A DNA stretch of 64,000 nt from Haematobacter missouriensis (GCF_000740775.1 NZ_JFGS01000006.1:62001-126000), one strand, 5' to 3'; shown: positions 44,372 to 53,123, counted from the first letter of the stretch. A program made the numbers and translations. Notes: generated from the letters alone by a model not told the origin.

Positions 44372-45112
44372 ATGACATACCAGCCCTATCACATTCTTGG
44401 CGCGGATCGCCCGTCCCGATGGCTTGTAACGGTGGATCACGCGGCCAACACTGTGCCAGACGCGGTCAACGGCGGTGATCTGGGCATCGCTGCCGCCGAT
44501 ATGCAGCGCCACATTGCCTACGATGTAGGGGCTGCGGGCGTGGGTGCGCGGCTGGGAGAGCTTCTGGACGCGCCGGTGATCCTGTCGAACTTTTCCCGCC
44601 TCGTCATCGACCCGAACCGGGGGGAGGATGATCCCACCCTGCTGATGAAGCTCTACGACGGCACGATCATTCCCGCGAACCGCCATGCCGACGCGGCTGA
44701 GGTGGAGCGTCGGCTCACCGCCTATCACCGGCCCTATCACGCGGCACTGGAGGAACTGGCGGCGCGGCGGGAGGATATCGTGATCCTTGCCATTCACAGC
44801 TTCACTCCCAGGCTTCAGGGGCGTGAGCCGCGGCCGTGGCATCTGGGGGTGCTCCATGCCGGAGAGGATGCGTTTTCGCGGGCGGTGCTGGCCCGGCTTC
44901 GGCGGGAAAACGATCTCTGCATCGGCGATAATGAACCCTATGCGGGGCATCTGCCGGGGGATTCGATCGACCGCCATGCGCTTGCACAGGGGCGAGCCAA
45001 TACGTTGATCGAAGTCCGCAACGATCTTGTCCGCGAGGCCGAGGGGCAACGCGGCTGGGCGGAGCGGCTGGCGCCGCTGCTCACCGACGCACTTGCCGAC
45101 TCCGCTGTCTGA
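44372..45112 (+). CDS. N-formylglutamate amidohydrolase family protein
   Basis: A 246-residue protein of the HutG-like family. It has VTVDHAANTVP near the start, SRLVIDPNRGEDDPTLL, YHRPYHAALEEL, and AIHSFTPRLQGREPRPWHLGVLH, a likely metal site. Such enzymes split N-formylglutamate or related compounds. No hut genes are nearby, so the substrate is open. The ATG at 44372 was taken because its N-terminus fits; the frame extends 19 codons upstream. Confidence 0.85.
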   Translation: MTYQPYHILGADRPSRWLVTVDHAANTVPDAVNGGDLGIAAADMQRHIAYDVGAAGVGARLGELLDAPVILSNFSRLVIDPNRGEDDPTLLMKLYDGTIIPANRHADAAEVERRLTAYHRPYHAALEELAARREDIVILAIHSFTPRLQGREPRPWHLGVLHAGEDAFSRAVLARLRRENDLCIGDNEPYAGHLPGDSIDRHALAQGRANTLIEVRNDLVREAEGQRGWAERLAPLLTDALADSAV

Positions 45113-45181
45113 GAGGACGATGCGAGCGGAGCCCCGACATGGGCTGCCGATCTGAAGGCAGCCGATAAAATCAGCTGGAGG

Positions 45182-45481
45182 ATGAACGTGGACGACCGGA
45201 CCCGTATCGAACTGGAGGCTGCGGCCTTTCGCGCGCTTCGCGACCATCTTGCGGCGCATCCCGAAGTGCAGAACATCGATCTGATGACTCTTGCGGGGTT
45301 CTGCCGCAACTGCCTGTCGCGCTGGTATCAGGAAGCGGCGGAAGCGCGCGGCATCCCGATGGACAAGGAGCAGGCGCGCACAGCTTTCTACGGGATGCCT
45401 TACGAAGACTGGAAGCTGCAGCATCAGCAGGAGGCCGGTGCCGCGCAGCAGGCCGCCTTCGAGGCGGCGAAGCACGACTGA
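45182..45481 (+). CDS. DUF1244 domain protein
   Basis: A 99-residue protein of the DUF1244 family, seen widely in proteobacteria. The core reads FRALRDHLAAHPEVQNIDLMTLAGFCRNCLSRWYQEAA, with a CxxC pair, then FYGMPYEDWKLQHQQEA. Function is unknown. GGAGG lies just before the start. It follows the amidohydrolase by 69 bp. Confidence 0.9.
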   Translation: MNVDDRTRIELEAAAFRALRDHLAAHPEVQNIDLMTLAGFCRNCLSRWYQEAAEARGIPMDKEQARTAFYGMPYEDWKLQHQQEAGAAQQAAFEAAKHD

Positions 45482-45626
45482 ACCTGCGCTGCGTGACCCA
45501 ACGGAATACACCGAACCCCCCGCCCTGCGACGATGAAGTTCTGGTGGTTTTGCGGGCATTCGTGCCACAAAATGGGGAATGAGGCGTCCGAAAGGGCGCA
45601 TCCGGTCCAAGGGGGAGGATTACTGG

Positions 45627-47255
45627 ATGCTCGGCGGAATGATGTACAAGCCGCTCTTGATCAGCAGCCTGATCGAACATGCGGCGCGCTGGCACGGTGA
45701 TACGGAGATCGTCTCGGTGGAGACGACGGGGGGGATCGACCGTTCCGACTGGGCAACGGTCGAGGCCAATGCGCGGCGGCTCGCCTCGGCGCTGGAGGCG
45801 CGGGGATTCGAGCGCGGCGACCGGATCGCCACGCTCGCCTGGAATAACCGCCGGCATCTGGAGCTTTACTACGGCATCGCGGGCGCGGGGATGGTCTGCC
45901 ACACGCTGAACCCGCGCCTGCCGCCCGATCAGCTCATCTATATCATGAACCACGCCAGCGACCGGCTGATCTTCGTGGACCGGACCTTCCTTCCGCTGAT
46001 CGCCAAGGTGCTGCCGGAGCTTCAGACACTTCGGGGTGTCGTCCTGATGGGGCCACGGGAGGAAGAAGCGGCCGCGATGATCGACGGGCTGCTTTTCCAT
46101 GACGATCTGGTGGCGGAAGGGGACGACGATTACACATGGCCGGAGTTCGATGAACTCAGCCCCTCCTCCCTTTGCTACACGTCCGGCACCACGGGCAATC
46201 CGAAGGGCGTGCTCTATACCCATCGCTCCACGGTGCTGCATTCCTATGGCGCGAACCAGCCGGACGGGCTGGCACTCAAGGGGTCCGACACGGTGATGCC
46301 GGTGGTGCCGATGTTCCATGTCAACGCCTGGGGCGTGCCCTATGTCGCGGCGGCGATGGGCTGCAAGATGGCGCTGCCGGGGCCGGGGCTGGATGGCGAG
46401 AGCCTCGTCAGGCTCATCAATGCGGAGGAGGTGACCGTCGCGCTCGGTGTGCCGACGATCTGGATGGGGCTGCTCGGCGCTCTGGAAAAGGCGGGCGAGA
46501 CCTCTCTCAGCCTGCAACGCACCATCGTCGGGGGATCGGCCCTGCCGCCCTCCATGATAAAGATATTCCGCGACCGCTACGGGGTGGAACTGATCCACGC
46601 GTGGGGAATGACGGAGACGAGTCCGATCGGCTCGCTCAACCAGTTGAAGCAGAAGCACCAGCATCTGAGCGACGCAGAGAAGGAGGCGATCCGGCAGGGG
46701 CAGGGTCGTCCGCCCTTCGGCGTGGATCTGCGCGTCGTGGATGCGGAGGGGCATATTCTCCCAAACGACGGGGAGGAGCAGGGCCAGCTTCAGATCCGCG
46801 GTCACTGGATCATCCAGAACTACTTCGGGCAGGAGAAATCCGCGCTGACCTTCGACGGCTGGTTCGATACTGGCGATATCGCCACGCTGGACGCGGATGG
46901 CTACATGATCATCCGGGACCGGGCGAAGGACATCATCAAGTCGGGGGGAGAGTGGATCTCCACCGTGGAGCTGGAGAACATCGCCATCGCCCATCCGCTC
47001 GTGGCCAATGCCGCAGCCATCGCGGCACGTCATGAGAAATGGGACGAACGGCCGGTGCTGATCGTGCAGAAGCGGCCCGCCGTCGAGTTGACGGAGGCAG
47101 AGCTGCTGGCCTTCTACGAAGGCAAAGTGGCGAAATGGCAGGTGCCGGACCGGGTGATCTTCGTCGAAAGCCTGCCGCTCGGCGCGACGGGCAAGGTGGT
47201 GAAGGCGAAGCTTCGGGAGCTTTATGGAGATATCCTGCTCGGTCAGGTGGCCTGA
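45627..47255 (+). CDS. Acyl-CoA ligase, DmdB-like (fatty-acid or methylmercaptopropionate)
   Basis: A 542-residue AMP-forming ligase. It opens MLGGMMYKPLLISSLIEHAARWHGDTEIVSVET, very like DmdB, the CoA ligase of DMSP breakdown in roseobacters, and like medium-chain ligases. The AMP-binding loop is YTSGTTGNPKGV; also seen are HAWGMTETSP, GWFDTGDIATLDADGYMIIRDRAKDIIKSGGEWIS and the late catalytic Lys in LPLGATGKVVKAKLRE. The ATG at 45627 has GGGGGAGGA upstream. No dmd genes lie beside it, so general medium-chain use is equally likely. Confidence 0.85.
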   Translation: MLGGMMYKPLLISSLIEHAARWHGDTEIVSVETTGGIDRSDWATVEANARRLASALEARGFERGDRIATLAWNNRRHLELYYGIAGAGMVCHTLNPRLPPDQLIYIMNHASDRLIFVDRTFLPLIAKVLPELQTLRGVVLMGPREEEAAAMIDGLLFHDDLVAEGDDDYTWPEFDELSPSSLCYTSGTTGNPKGVLYTHRSTVLHSYGANQPDGLALKGSDTVMPVVPMFHVNAWGVPYVAAAMGCKMALPGPGLDGESLVRLINAEEVTVALGVPTIWMGLLGALEKAGETSLSLQRTIVGGSALPPSMIKIFRDRYGVELIHAWGMTETSPIGSLNQLKQKHQHLSDAEKEAIRQGQGRPPFGVDLRVVDAEGHILPNDGEEQGQLQIRGHWIIQNYFGQEKSALTFDGWFDTGDIATLDADGYMIIRDRAKDIIKSGGEWISTVELENIAIAHPLVANAAAIAARHEKWDERPVLIVQKRPAVELTEAELLAFYEGKVAKWQVPDRVIFVESLPLGATGKVVKAKLRELYGDILLGQVA

Positions 47256-47265
47256 CGGTCGGCAT

Positions 47266-47581
47266 TAACAGGCCGCTGAAAAAGTCGTGGTTCTATCCGG
47301 CCTTGCATTGAAACCCAGGTGTTCGGCCGGTCAGGAGACAAGACCTGCGGTTTCCGGAGAGTTCCTCAGCCATGTAGGCAGAGATTTCCGCCCCGGAGCA
47401 ACCTCGGAATAATTTTCAAGCGCCCTGTTGAGGGCGTTCGGCAGCTTGGCGGTGGAGGGTGCCCCTGACAGGGCGCCTGTTCCACCGCAGCTCTCCGACT
47501 TGCCACCTGATCCCCGGACTTGCCAGCTCTGATTTCCTGGATCTGGGCTGGCCGCGAACGTGTTTCGCGGGCAGCCTGCTA
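47266..47581. mobile_element. MITE-like inverted-repeat element, copy 3 (longer)
   Basis: The left end TAACAGGCCGCTGAAAAAGTC matches the inverse of the right end, which reads TAGCAGGCTGC from the other strand. It shares inside blocks with copy 2 (ATTGAAACCCAGG, GATTTCCGCCCC), so it is a related remnant about 316 bp long. The right end reaches into znuB: its last three bases are the TAG stop of that gene. No transposase frame is intact. Confidence 0.55.
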
Positions 47582-48361
47582 GGCTTTCCGGCGGATCAGG
47601 GCCGTTGCGGCGAAGATCAGCGTCGCGGCGGTCACGATGGAGGGTCCGGCGGGCGTGTCCAGCCGGAAGGAGGCCCAAAGCCCCGCAAGCGTCGCCACGG
47701 CACCTGCCGTGACGGCGGTCAGTGCCGCAGACTCCGGCGTCCGCGCAATTCCGCGGGCAGTCGCGGCGGGGATGAGCAGCATCGCCGCGATCAGCAGGGC
47801 GCCCACCACCTTGATCGCCAGCGCCACCACCACGGCAAGTGCGACGGTCAGCACCAGCCGCTCCCTGTCCGGGCGGATCCCGGAAGCCACTGCGAGATCG
47901 CCGGACAGCGTGGTCAGCACCAGCGCGTTCCAGCGCAGACCGATCAGAGCCAGTGTCAACGCCGCGCCGATCCAGATCGTCGCCACATCACCCCAGCTTA
48001 CGGCGAGGATATCGCCGAACAGATAGGCGTCGAGACTGACGCGCACCGGCAGGAACGACACCGCGACCAGCCCGAAGGCCAGAGCCGAATGCGCGATGAC
48101 GCCAAGCGTCGTGTCCAGCGCCCAGCCCCGCGCCGCCAGTGTGGAGACGACGAGCGCGGCGAGCAGCGCCACCAAAAGGATCCCCGCCTGCACGGGCAGC
48201 ATCAACGCCAGAGACAGCGCCACGCCGAGGATCGCGGCATGGGAAGTCGCGTCGCCAAAATAGGCCATCCGCCGCCAGACGACGAAGCAGCCGAGCGGCC
48301 CCGCCGCCGCCGCGACGCCCAGCCCCGCAAGGGCCGCGCGGATCAGGAAGGGGTCAAGCAT
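47579..48361 (-). CDS. znuB: Zinc ABC transporter permease ZnuB
   Basis: A 260-residue permease with about eight membrane helices. It opens MLDPFLIRAALAGLGVAAAAGPLGCFVVWRRMAYFGDATSHAAILG, the ZnuB family start with its metal-pathway His. It also has GALLIAAMLLIPAATARGIA. The start at 48361 fits the family; the frame is open upstream over the znuC tail. It overlaps znuC by 8 bases. Its stop codon lies in the end of the inverted-repeat element, so its last residues (IRRKA) may be altered from the ancestral end. Confidence 0.92.
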   Translation of the reverse strand: MLDPFLIRAALAGLGVAAAAGPLGCFVVWRRMAYFGDATSHAAILGVALSLALMLPVQAGILLVALLAALVVSTLAARGWALDTTLGVIAHSALAFGLVAVSFLPVRVSLDAYLFGDILAVSWGDVATIWIGAALTLALIGLRWNALVLTTLSGDLAVASGIRPDRERLVLTVALAVVVALAIKVVGALLIAAMLLIPAATARGIARTPESAALTAVTAGAVATLAGLWASFRLDTPAGPSIVTAATLIFAATALIRRKA

Positions 48362-49136
48362 GTTTCCTCTCGCCGTCATGATGGCCATGGTCATGCGGGT
48401 GACCGTGACCTTGGCCATCATCGCCGCCGTGGTCATGGTCGTGGTCGTGATGGTGACGATAAAGCGCCATGGTGCCGCCCGTGCCATCTCCGAACAGCGC
48501 CCGGTACTCCGGCGCGGTGGAGACGTGTCGGGGCGCCCCCTCGCAGCAGACATGCCCGTTCAGGCAGATCACCCGGTCGGAGGCCGCCATGACGACGTGC
48601 AGGTCGTGGCTGACCATCAGCACCGCCGCGCCGGTTTCCTGCCGGACCGTTTCGATCAGCCGGTAGAAGGCGCCCGTTCCCGGTTGGTCCAGCCCCTGTG
48701 TCGGCTCGTCGAGCATCAGCAGGTTCGGGCGTGACAGCAGGGCGCGGGCCAGCAGCACCCGCTGAAACTGCCCTCCCGAGAGACCGGAAAGCTGCCGATC
48801 ACCAAGGCCGGGCACGCCCACCCGCTCCAGCATCGCTGCAGCCTCGGTATCGGTGACGGGGCGGGGAAGCGACAGAAACCGCCGCACCGTCATGGGCATG
48901 CCGGTATCGACATGCAGCTTCTGCGGCACATAGCCGATAGCAAGGTCAGGCGCTCGGATGACCCGCCCAGTAGAGGGGATCGCGCCGAGCAGCGCCTTGA
49001 GCAGCGTGGACTTGCCCGAGCCGTTCGGGCCGATCACGGTCACGATCTCCCCCGGCTCGATGGCGAAATCCACCCCGATCAGCACGGGCGCGCCGCCGTA
49101 GCTTACATTCAGGGATCGCGCTGTGAGGAGGCTCAT
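48354..49136 (-). CDS. znuC: Zinc ABC transporter ATPase ZnuC with His-rich tail
   Basis: A 260-residue ATPase. It has Walker A GPNGSGKSTLL, signature LSGGQFQRVLLARALL, Walker B LLMLDEPTQGLD and the switch His in VSHDLH. The final 33 or so residues are packed with His and Asp (HHHDHDHDHGGDD, HGHPHDHGHH), which could bind zinc on the cytoplasmic side. It overlaps zur by four bases and znuB by eight. Confidence 0.93.
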   Translation of the reverse strand: MSLLTARSLNVSYGGAPVLIGVDFAIEPGEIVTVIGPNGSGKSTLLKALLGAIPSTGRVIRAPDLAIGYVPQKLHVDTGMPMTVRRFLSLPRPVTDTEAAAMLERVGVPGLGDRQLSGLSGGQFQRVLLARALLSRPNLLMLDEPTQGLDQPGTGAFYRLIETVRQETGAAVLMVSHDLHVVMAASDRVICLNGHVCCEGAPRHVSTAPEYRALFGDGTGGTMALYRHHHDHDHDHGGDDGQGHGHPHDHGHHDGERKHA

Positions 49137-49621
49137 GCCGCGCTCCGGCAGGCGGGGCAGAGGCCGACCGCCTCGATGCTGGACCGCTGGACGACGAAAT
49201 CCCCGGCGGCGGCTTCCAATGCGGCGCGAACCGTCTCGCCGGGCGTTTCCGCGACCGTGCCGCAGCCCTCGCAGATCAGAAAGACCGGCGCGTGGGCCTT
49301 GCCGGGGCTCATGCAGGCGGTGAAGGCGTTCAGGCGGCGCACACGGTGGGCAAGCCCGTTCTCCACCAGGAATTCCAGCGCGCGATACGCCACCGGAGGC
49401 TGCTTGCCGAATCCCTCCGCCGCCAGCCGCTCCAGCACGTCATACGCTCCCATGGCGCGATGGGCTTCGAGCAGGATTTCGAGCGTTCTCCGGCGCACCG
49501 GGGTAAGCCGCACGCCGTGTTCAAGCGCAAGCATCTCCGCCCGGGCGAGGAGATCGCCGGTGCAGTGGGAGTGGTCATGATCCGCAAAGGCGCGCGGCCC
49601 GGGCGTTTCTGTGCTTGACAT
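49133..49621 (-). CDS. zur: Zinc uptake regulator Zur (Fur family)
   Basis: A 162-residue Fur-family repressor. It has a His/Cys-rich N-terminus (DHDHSHC), the winged helix with LTPVRRRTLEILLEAHRAMGAYDVLERL and PPVAYRALEFLVENGLAHRV, and the zinc sites CEGCG and CPACR. It heads the minus-strand zur-znuC-znuB run, and a palindrome lies against its start codon. With zinc it should shut its own genes and znuA. A later start (Met30) is possible. Confidence 0.92.
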   Translation of the reverse strand: MSSTETPGPRAFADHDHSHCTGDLLARAEMLALEHGVRLTPVRRRTLEILLEAHRAMGAYDVLERLAAEGFGKQPPVAYRALEFLVENGLAHRVRRLNAFTACMSPGKAHAPVFLICEGCGTVAETPGETVRAALEAAAGDFVVQRSSIEAVGLCPACRSAA

Positions 49622-49659
49622 GTTATATTATAACTCAATACGAAACGTTACAGAATAAC
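49615..49659. promoter_or_regulatory. Divergent zur/znuA promoter with two Zur-box-like palindromes
   Basis: GTTATATTATAAC at 49622-49634 is a perfect palindrome of Zur-box type, and GTTACAGAATAAC at 49647-49659 is a weaker second one. On the plus strand TTGACA (49615-49620) sits before the first box, so the box fills the spacer of the znuA promoter. On the minus strand TATAAT (49632-49627) lies inside the same box, six bases before the zur ATG. Confidence 0.75.
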
Positions 49660-49695
49660 ATATGCACTTGCAGAGCGACCGCAAGGAGAAACCGG

Positions 49696-50613
49696 ATGCG
49701 CTACCTCATACCTTTGTTGACCACCCTTGCAGCACCCGCCACCGCCGCGCCCACCGTGGTCACGGATATCCCACCCGTGCATTCGCTGGCCGCGCAGGTG
49801 ATGGAGGGCGTGGCGGAGCCGGTGCTGCTTCTGGACCGTGGGGCGGATGCCCATGACTTCCAGCTTCGCCCCTCGCAGGCGCGGGCGCTGGGATCCGCGG
49901 ATCTCGTGGTCTGGATCGGGCCGGAGATGTCGCCTTGGATGGAGCGGGGCATAGGCAAGACGCCCGCTCTTGCGTTGCTGCGCACGCCCGGAACCGAAGT
50001 GCGGAGTTTCGGGGAAGAAGATCACGCCGACGACCACGACCACGATCATGACCACGATCATGACGGCAATGAGAAAGATCATGCGGGCCACCATCATCAT
50101 GCGGGCCTTGACCCCCACGCGTGGCTCGACCCTGCGAATGCCGCGCATTGGCTGGAGGCGATCGCGGCGGAACTGTCGCGCCTCGACCCCGAGCATGCGG
50201 CAACCTATGCGCGCAACGCCGCCTCCGCGACGGAGCGTGTCTCCGCGCTGGACGCGCGGCTGAGGGCGGAACTGGCCGTGGCGAAGGATCGCCCCATCGT
50301 GCTGTTCCATGACGCTTACGGCTATTTCGCGGCCCATTACGGGCTCGACATCCTCGCCACGGTCTCGGACGGAGAGGCGGCGACGCCCGGCGCCCAGAGG
50401 TTGAGCGCGCTGCGCGGAGAGATCGCGGATGCGGCCTGCATCTTCCCGGAGGCCAACCACGACCCCGCCTATCTCAGACTGCTGACCGAAGGCACGACCG
50501 TGAAGATAGGCGGCGCGCTGGACCCGGAGGGTAGCCGGCTGGAGCCGGGGGCCGGGCTTTACGCCGACCTGATGACGGGTCTGGCGGATACGGTTTCGGC
50601 CTGCCTTAAGTAA
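49696..50613 (+). CDS. znuA: Zinc ABC transporter binding protein ZnuA
   Basis: A 305-residue periplasmic zinc-binding protein with a signal peptide (LIPLLTTLAAPATA). It has VVTDIPPVHSLAAQVMEGV with a metal His, GADAHDFQLRPSQARAL, the His/Asp-rich loop DDHDHDHDHDHDGNEKDHAGHHHH, then LDPHAWLDPANA, VLFHDAYGYF and FPEANHD. The ATG at 49696 was chosen for its signal peptide and the AAGGAGA site; the frame extends 27 codons back into the promoter. It is divergent from zur. Confidence 0.95.
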   Translation: MRYLIPLLTTLAAPATAAPTVVTDIPPVHSLAAQVMEGVAEPVLLLDRGADAHDFQLRPSQARALGSADLVVWIGPEMSPWMERGIGKTPALALLRTPGTEVRSFGEEDHADDHDHDHDHDHDGNEKDHAGHHHHAGLDPHAWLDPANAAHWLEAIAAELSRLDPEHAATYARNAASATERVSALDARLRAELAVAKDRPIVLFHDAYGYFAAHYGLDILATVSDGEAATPGAQRLSALRGEIADAACIFPEANHDPAYLRLLTEGTTVKIGGALDPEGSRLEPGAGLYADLMTGLADTVSACLK

Positions 50614-50686
50614 GCTGGCCTGAAGTAGTGCGGCCTGAAATAGTCTGGCTAGGAGTAACCTAGAAGTAACTTAGCCTGAAGTCAGG
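50601..50686. repeat. Degenerate 15-bp tandem repeat at the znuA end
   Basis: Four consecutive 15-mers resemble one another: CTGCCTTAAGTAAGC, TGGCCTGAAGTAGTG, CGGCCTGAAATAGTC and TGGCTAGGAGTAACC, starting in the last codons of znuA. A shifted fifth copy, TAGCCTGAAGTCAGG, ends inside the puuD stop. Each full unit carries a stop triplet. Confidence 0.5.
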
Positions 50687-51917
50687 ACCCGTTTGCGGCG
50701 CGATACCAGGCGATGATCCGGGCGCGTTCCTCAGGCTCCATGAAAGAGACGTTGGCGGGCGGCATGGCATGGGTGATGCCCGCCTGCAGGTAGATGTCCT
50801 TGGCCTGCCGCGCGATATGGCCGGGCGTGTCCAGCCGCACGCCGCGCGGCGCCCACAGGATGCCCTCATAGCCCGGCTCCGCCGCGTGGCACATGGAGCA
50901 GCGCCCCATCACGATGTCGGAGACTTGCTGAAACCCCTCCGCCTGCGCGAATTTCGCGGCCCCGCCCTGCAACAACACCTCGTCCGGCGGATCGGTGCGG
51001 AACATGGGCGCGGTGGAGAGCCAGGCGATGATGAGGAAGATCACCGCCGTCACCGCCCAGGTCCAGTTGGGCTGGCCCTTCCGCGCATGCATCGTGTTGA
51101 AATAGTGCCGGATCGTCACCCCCATGAGGAACACCAGGCTTGCGATCAGCCAGTTGTATTTCGTGGCGAAGGCGAGCGGATAGTGGTTCGACAGCATCAG
51201 GAAGATGACCGGCAGTGTCAGGTAATTGTTGTGGGTCGAACGCTGCTTGGCGATCTTGCCGTATTTCGGATCGGGTGTGCGCCCGGCCTTCAGATCCGCG
51301 ACCACGATCTTCTGATTCGGAATGATGATCATGAACACGTTGGCCGACATGATCGTCGCGGTGAAGGCGCCCAGATGCAGCAGCGCCGCGCGGCCCGAAA
51401 ACACCTGTGTGTACCCCCAGGCCATGCAGACCAGCAGCACGTAGAGCAGGATCATCAGCCGCGTGTTGTCATCGCCGAATTTCGATTTGCAGATCATGTC
51501 ATAGGCCAGCCACCCGAAGCCGAGCGAGCCGAGCGAGATCAGGATCGCCCCCCAAGCCGGGATATCCGCCACCGACGGATCGACGAGGAACAGCGATGCG
51601 CCATGATAATAGACGACCGCCAGCAGCGCGAAACCCGACATCCAGGTAAAGTAGCTCTCCCATTTGAACCAGGTGAGATGTTCAGGCAGCCGCTCCGGCG
51701 CCACGAGATATTTCTGGATGTGGTAAAAGCCGCCGCCGTGGACCTGCCATTCCTCCCCATGCGCGCCTTCCGGCATGCCCGGCGCCTTCTGCAGGCCGAG
51801 GTCGAGCGCGATGAAATAGAAGGACGATCCGATCCATGCGATCGCCGTCACCACGTGAAGCCAGCGGATGGCAAATTCCAGCCATTCCCCGAGGACGGTT
51901 AGATCGAACATTGGCAA
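50682..51917 (-). CDS. puuD: Urate hydroxylase PuuD with c-type cytochrome domain
   Basis: A 411-residue membrane enzyme that oxidises urate to 5-hydroxyisourate. The N-terminal part has eight or so helices (LHVVTAIAWIGSSFYFIALDL near the start, then KWESYFTWMSGFALLAVVYYHG). After the last helix comes a heme-c domain of about 90 residues with CSMCH at about residues 343-347 and a distal Met in AGITHAMPPANVSFM. A LysR gene diverges from it. Two close starts (residues 1 and 3) are possible. Confidence 0.9.
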   Translation of the reverse strand: MPMFDLTVLGEWLEFAIRWLHVVTAIAWIGSSFYFIALDLGLQKAPGMPEGAHGEEWQVHGGGFYHIQKYLVAPERLPEHLTWFKWESYFTWMSGFALLAVVYYHGASLFLVDPSVADIPAWGAILISLGSLGFGWLAYDMICKSKFGDDNTRLMILLYVLLVCMAWGYTQVFSGRAALLHLGAFTATIMSANVFMIIIPNQKIVVADLKAGRTPDPKYGKIAKQRSTHNNYLTLPVIFLMLSNHYPLAFATKYNWLIASLVFLMGVTIRHYFNTMHARKGQPNWTWAVTAVIFLIIAWLSTAPMFRTDPPDEVLLQGGAAKFAQAEGFQQVSDIVMGRCSMCHAAEPGYEGILWAPRGVRLDTPGHIARQAKDIYLQAGITHAMPPANVSFMEPEERARIIAWYRAANGS

Positions 51918-52014
51918 ACTCCCGGCTATGCGCCGGGCAGGCTATACCGGGGACGACCTTCCTGTTAATTCGATAAATCTCCCAGCACTTTCAAAATCCG
52001 GCGCAAAATCACCC

Positions 52015-52959
52015 ATGGCCTATGTCGAGAACGTCCGCATGTTTGTCCGTGTCTATGAATTGGGCAGCATGAGTGCGGCCGCGCGGGATCAGCGCACTTC
52101 CCCCGCCGTCGCATCGGCGCGGATTTCCGATCTGGAGCGACATCTCGACACCCGCCTGTTCAACCGCACGACACGGACCCTGACGCCGACCGAGTCGGGG
52201 CGGATCTTTTACGAAGGGGCGATTCGACTTCTTGAGGCGATGGAGGCGGCAGAGGCGGAGGTGCGGGATGCCGCCAACACGCCTCAGGGCACGGTGTTCG
52301 TCGCGGCCCCGCTGGGGGTGGGACGTCGGCTGATCGCGCCATTCGTGCCGGAATTCCACGACATGCACCCCCGGATCGACATCCGCATGCGGTTGAGCGA
52401 CCGGGGTGTGGATATGGCGGGGGAGGGGCTGGATGTGGCCTTTCATCTCGGGCGGCTGGAGGACAGCGAGCTGAAGGTGCGGGTGATCGCCGAATGTCCC
52501 CGGCTTCTTTGTGCGGCGCCGGCCTATGTCGCGGCGCGGGGAAACCCGGCGGATGGTGCGGCGCTGGTCCGGGATCGCCATGCCTGCCTCAACCTGCGGT
52601 TTCCCGGTGCACGGGAGTTTCGGTGGACACTGATGACTCCGGAGGGACCGGAGCGGTTCCAGGTCTCCGGGCCCTATGAGAGCGATGACGGCGATGTGCT
52701 GACGGGCTGGGCACTGGCGGGACGGGGGATCGTGATGAAACCGGTGTTCGAGGTTGCCCGGCATCTTGCCTCCGGTGCGCTGGTCGCGGTGGCGGAGGCG
52801 ACGCCTCCGCTCGCCATCCAGCTTTCCTGTCTGACGCCGCATCGTCGTCTTCGCGATCCGAAAATCCGCTTGTTCGTAGACTTCATGGTCCAGCGCTGCC
52901 GTGAAGGTCTCAGCCAGCGGATGGAACTTCTGGGAAAGGGAGCAGTCTTCGGCCCATGA
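52015..52959 (+). CDS. LysR-family transcriptional regulator
   Basis: A 314-residue regulator. The N-terminal helix-turn-helix is MFVRVYELGSMSAAARDQRTSPAVASARISDLERHLDTRLFNRTTR, and a LysR effector domain follows. The ATG at 52015 is the family start; the frame is open 49 codons upstream, into the divergent puuD. The 97 bases between the two starts should contain its site, so it may control urate use. That is inferred from position only. Confidence 0.88.
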   Translation: MAYVENVRMFVRVYELGSMSAAARDQRTSPAVASARISDLERHLDTRLFNRTTRTLTPTESGRIFYEGAIRLLEAMEAAEAEVRDAANTPQGTVFVAAPLGVGRRLIAPFVPEFHDMHPRIDIRMRLSDRGVDMAGEGLDVAFHLGRLEDSELKVRVIAECPRLLCAAPAYVAARGNPADGAALVRDRHACLNLRFPGAREFRWTLMTPEGPERFQVSGPYESDDGDVLTGWALAGRGIVMKPVFEVARHLASGALVAVAEATPPLAIQLSCLTPHRRLRDPKIRLFVDFMVQRCREGLSQRMELLGKGAVFGP

Positions 52960-53123
52960 TGCGCTGAGGGCCGCTCGGCCAGTGGACGTCTTGGGAAAGC
53001 GGCCTCTTCGGCAGCCGATACCTCGCGGCGGCCGGCGGAGAGGGTGTTACCAGCTTGCTGCTTTATTCATACGGTGCCCCAGTAGCCACCGTTGTTGTCT
53101 AGACATGGTCGGCGCGGTACGCC

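Noticed and set aside
45171-47033. A 620-codon minus-strand open frame opposite the acyl-CoA ligase
   Set aside because: Antisense shadow with no recognisable domain.
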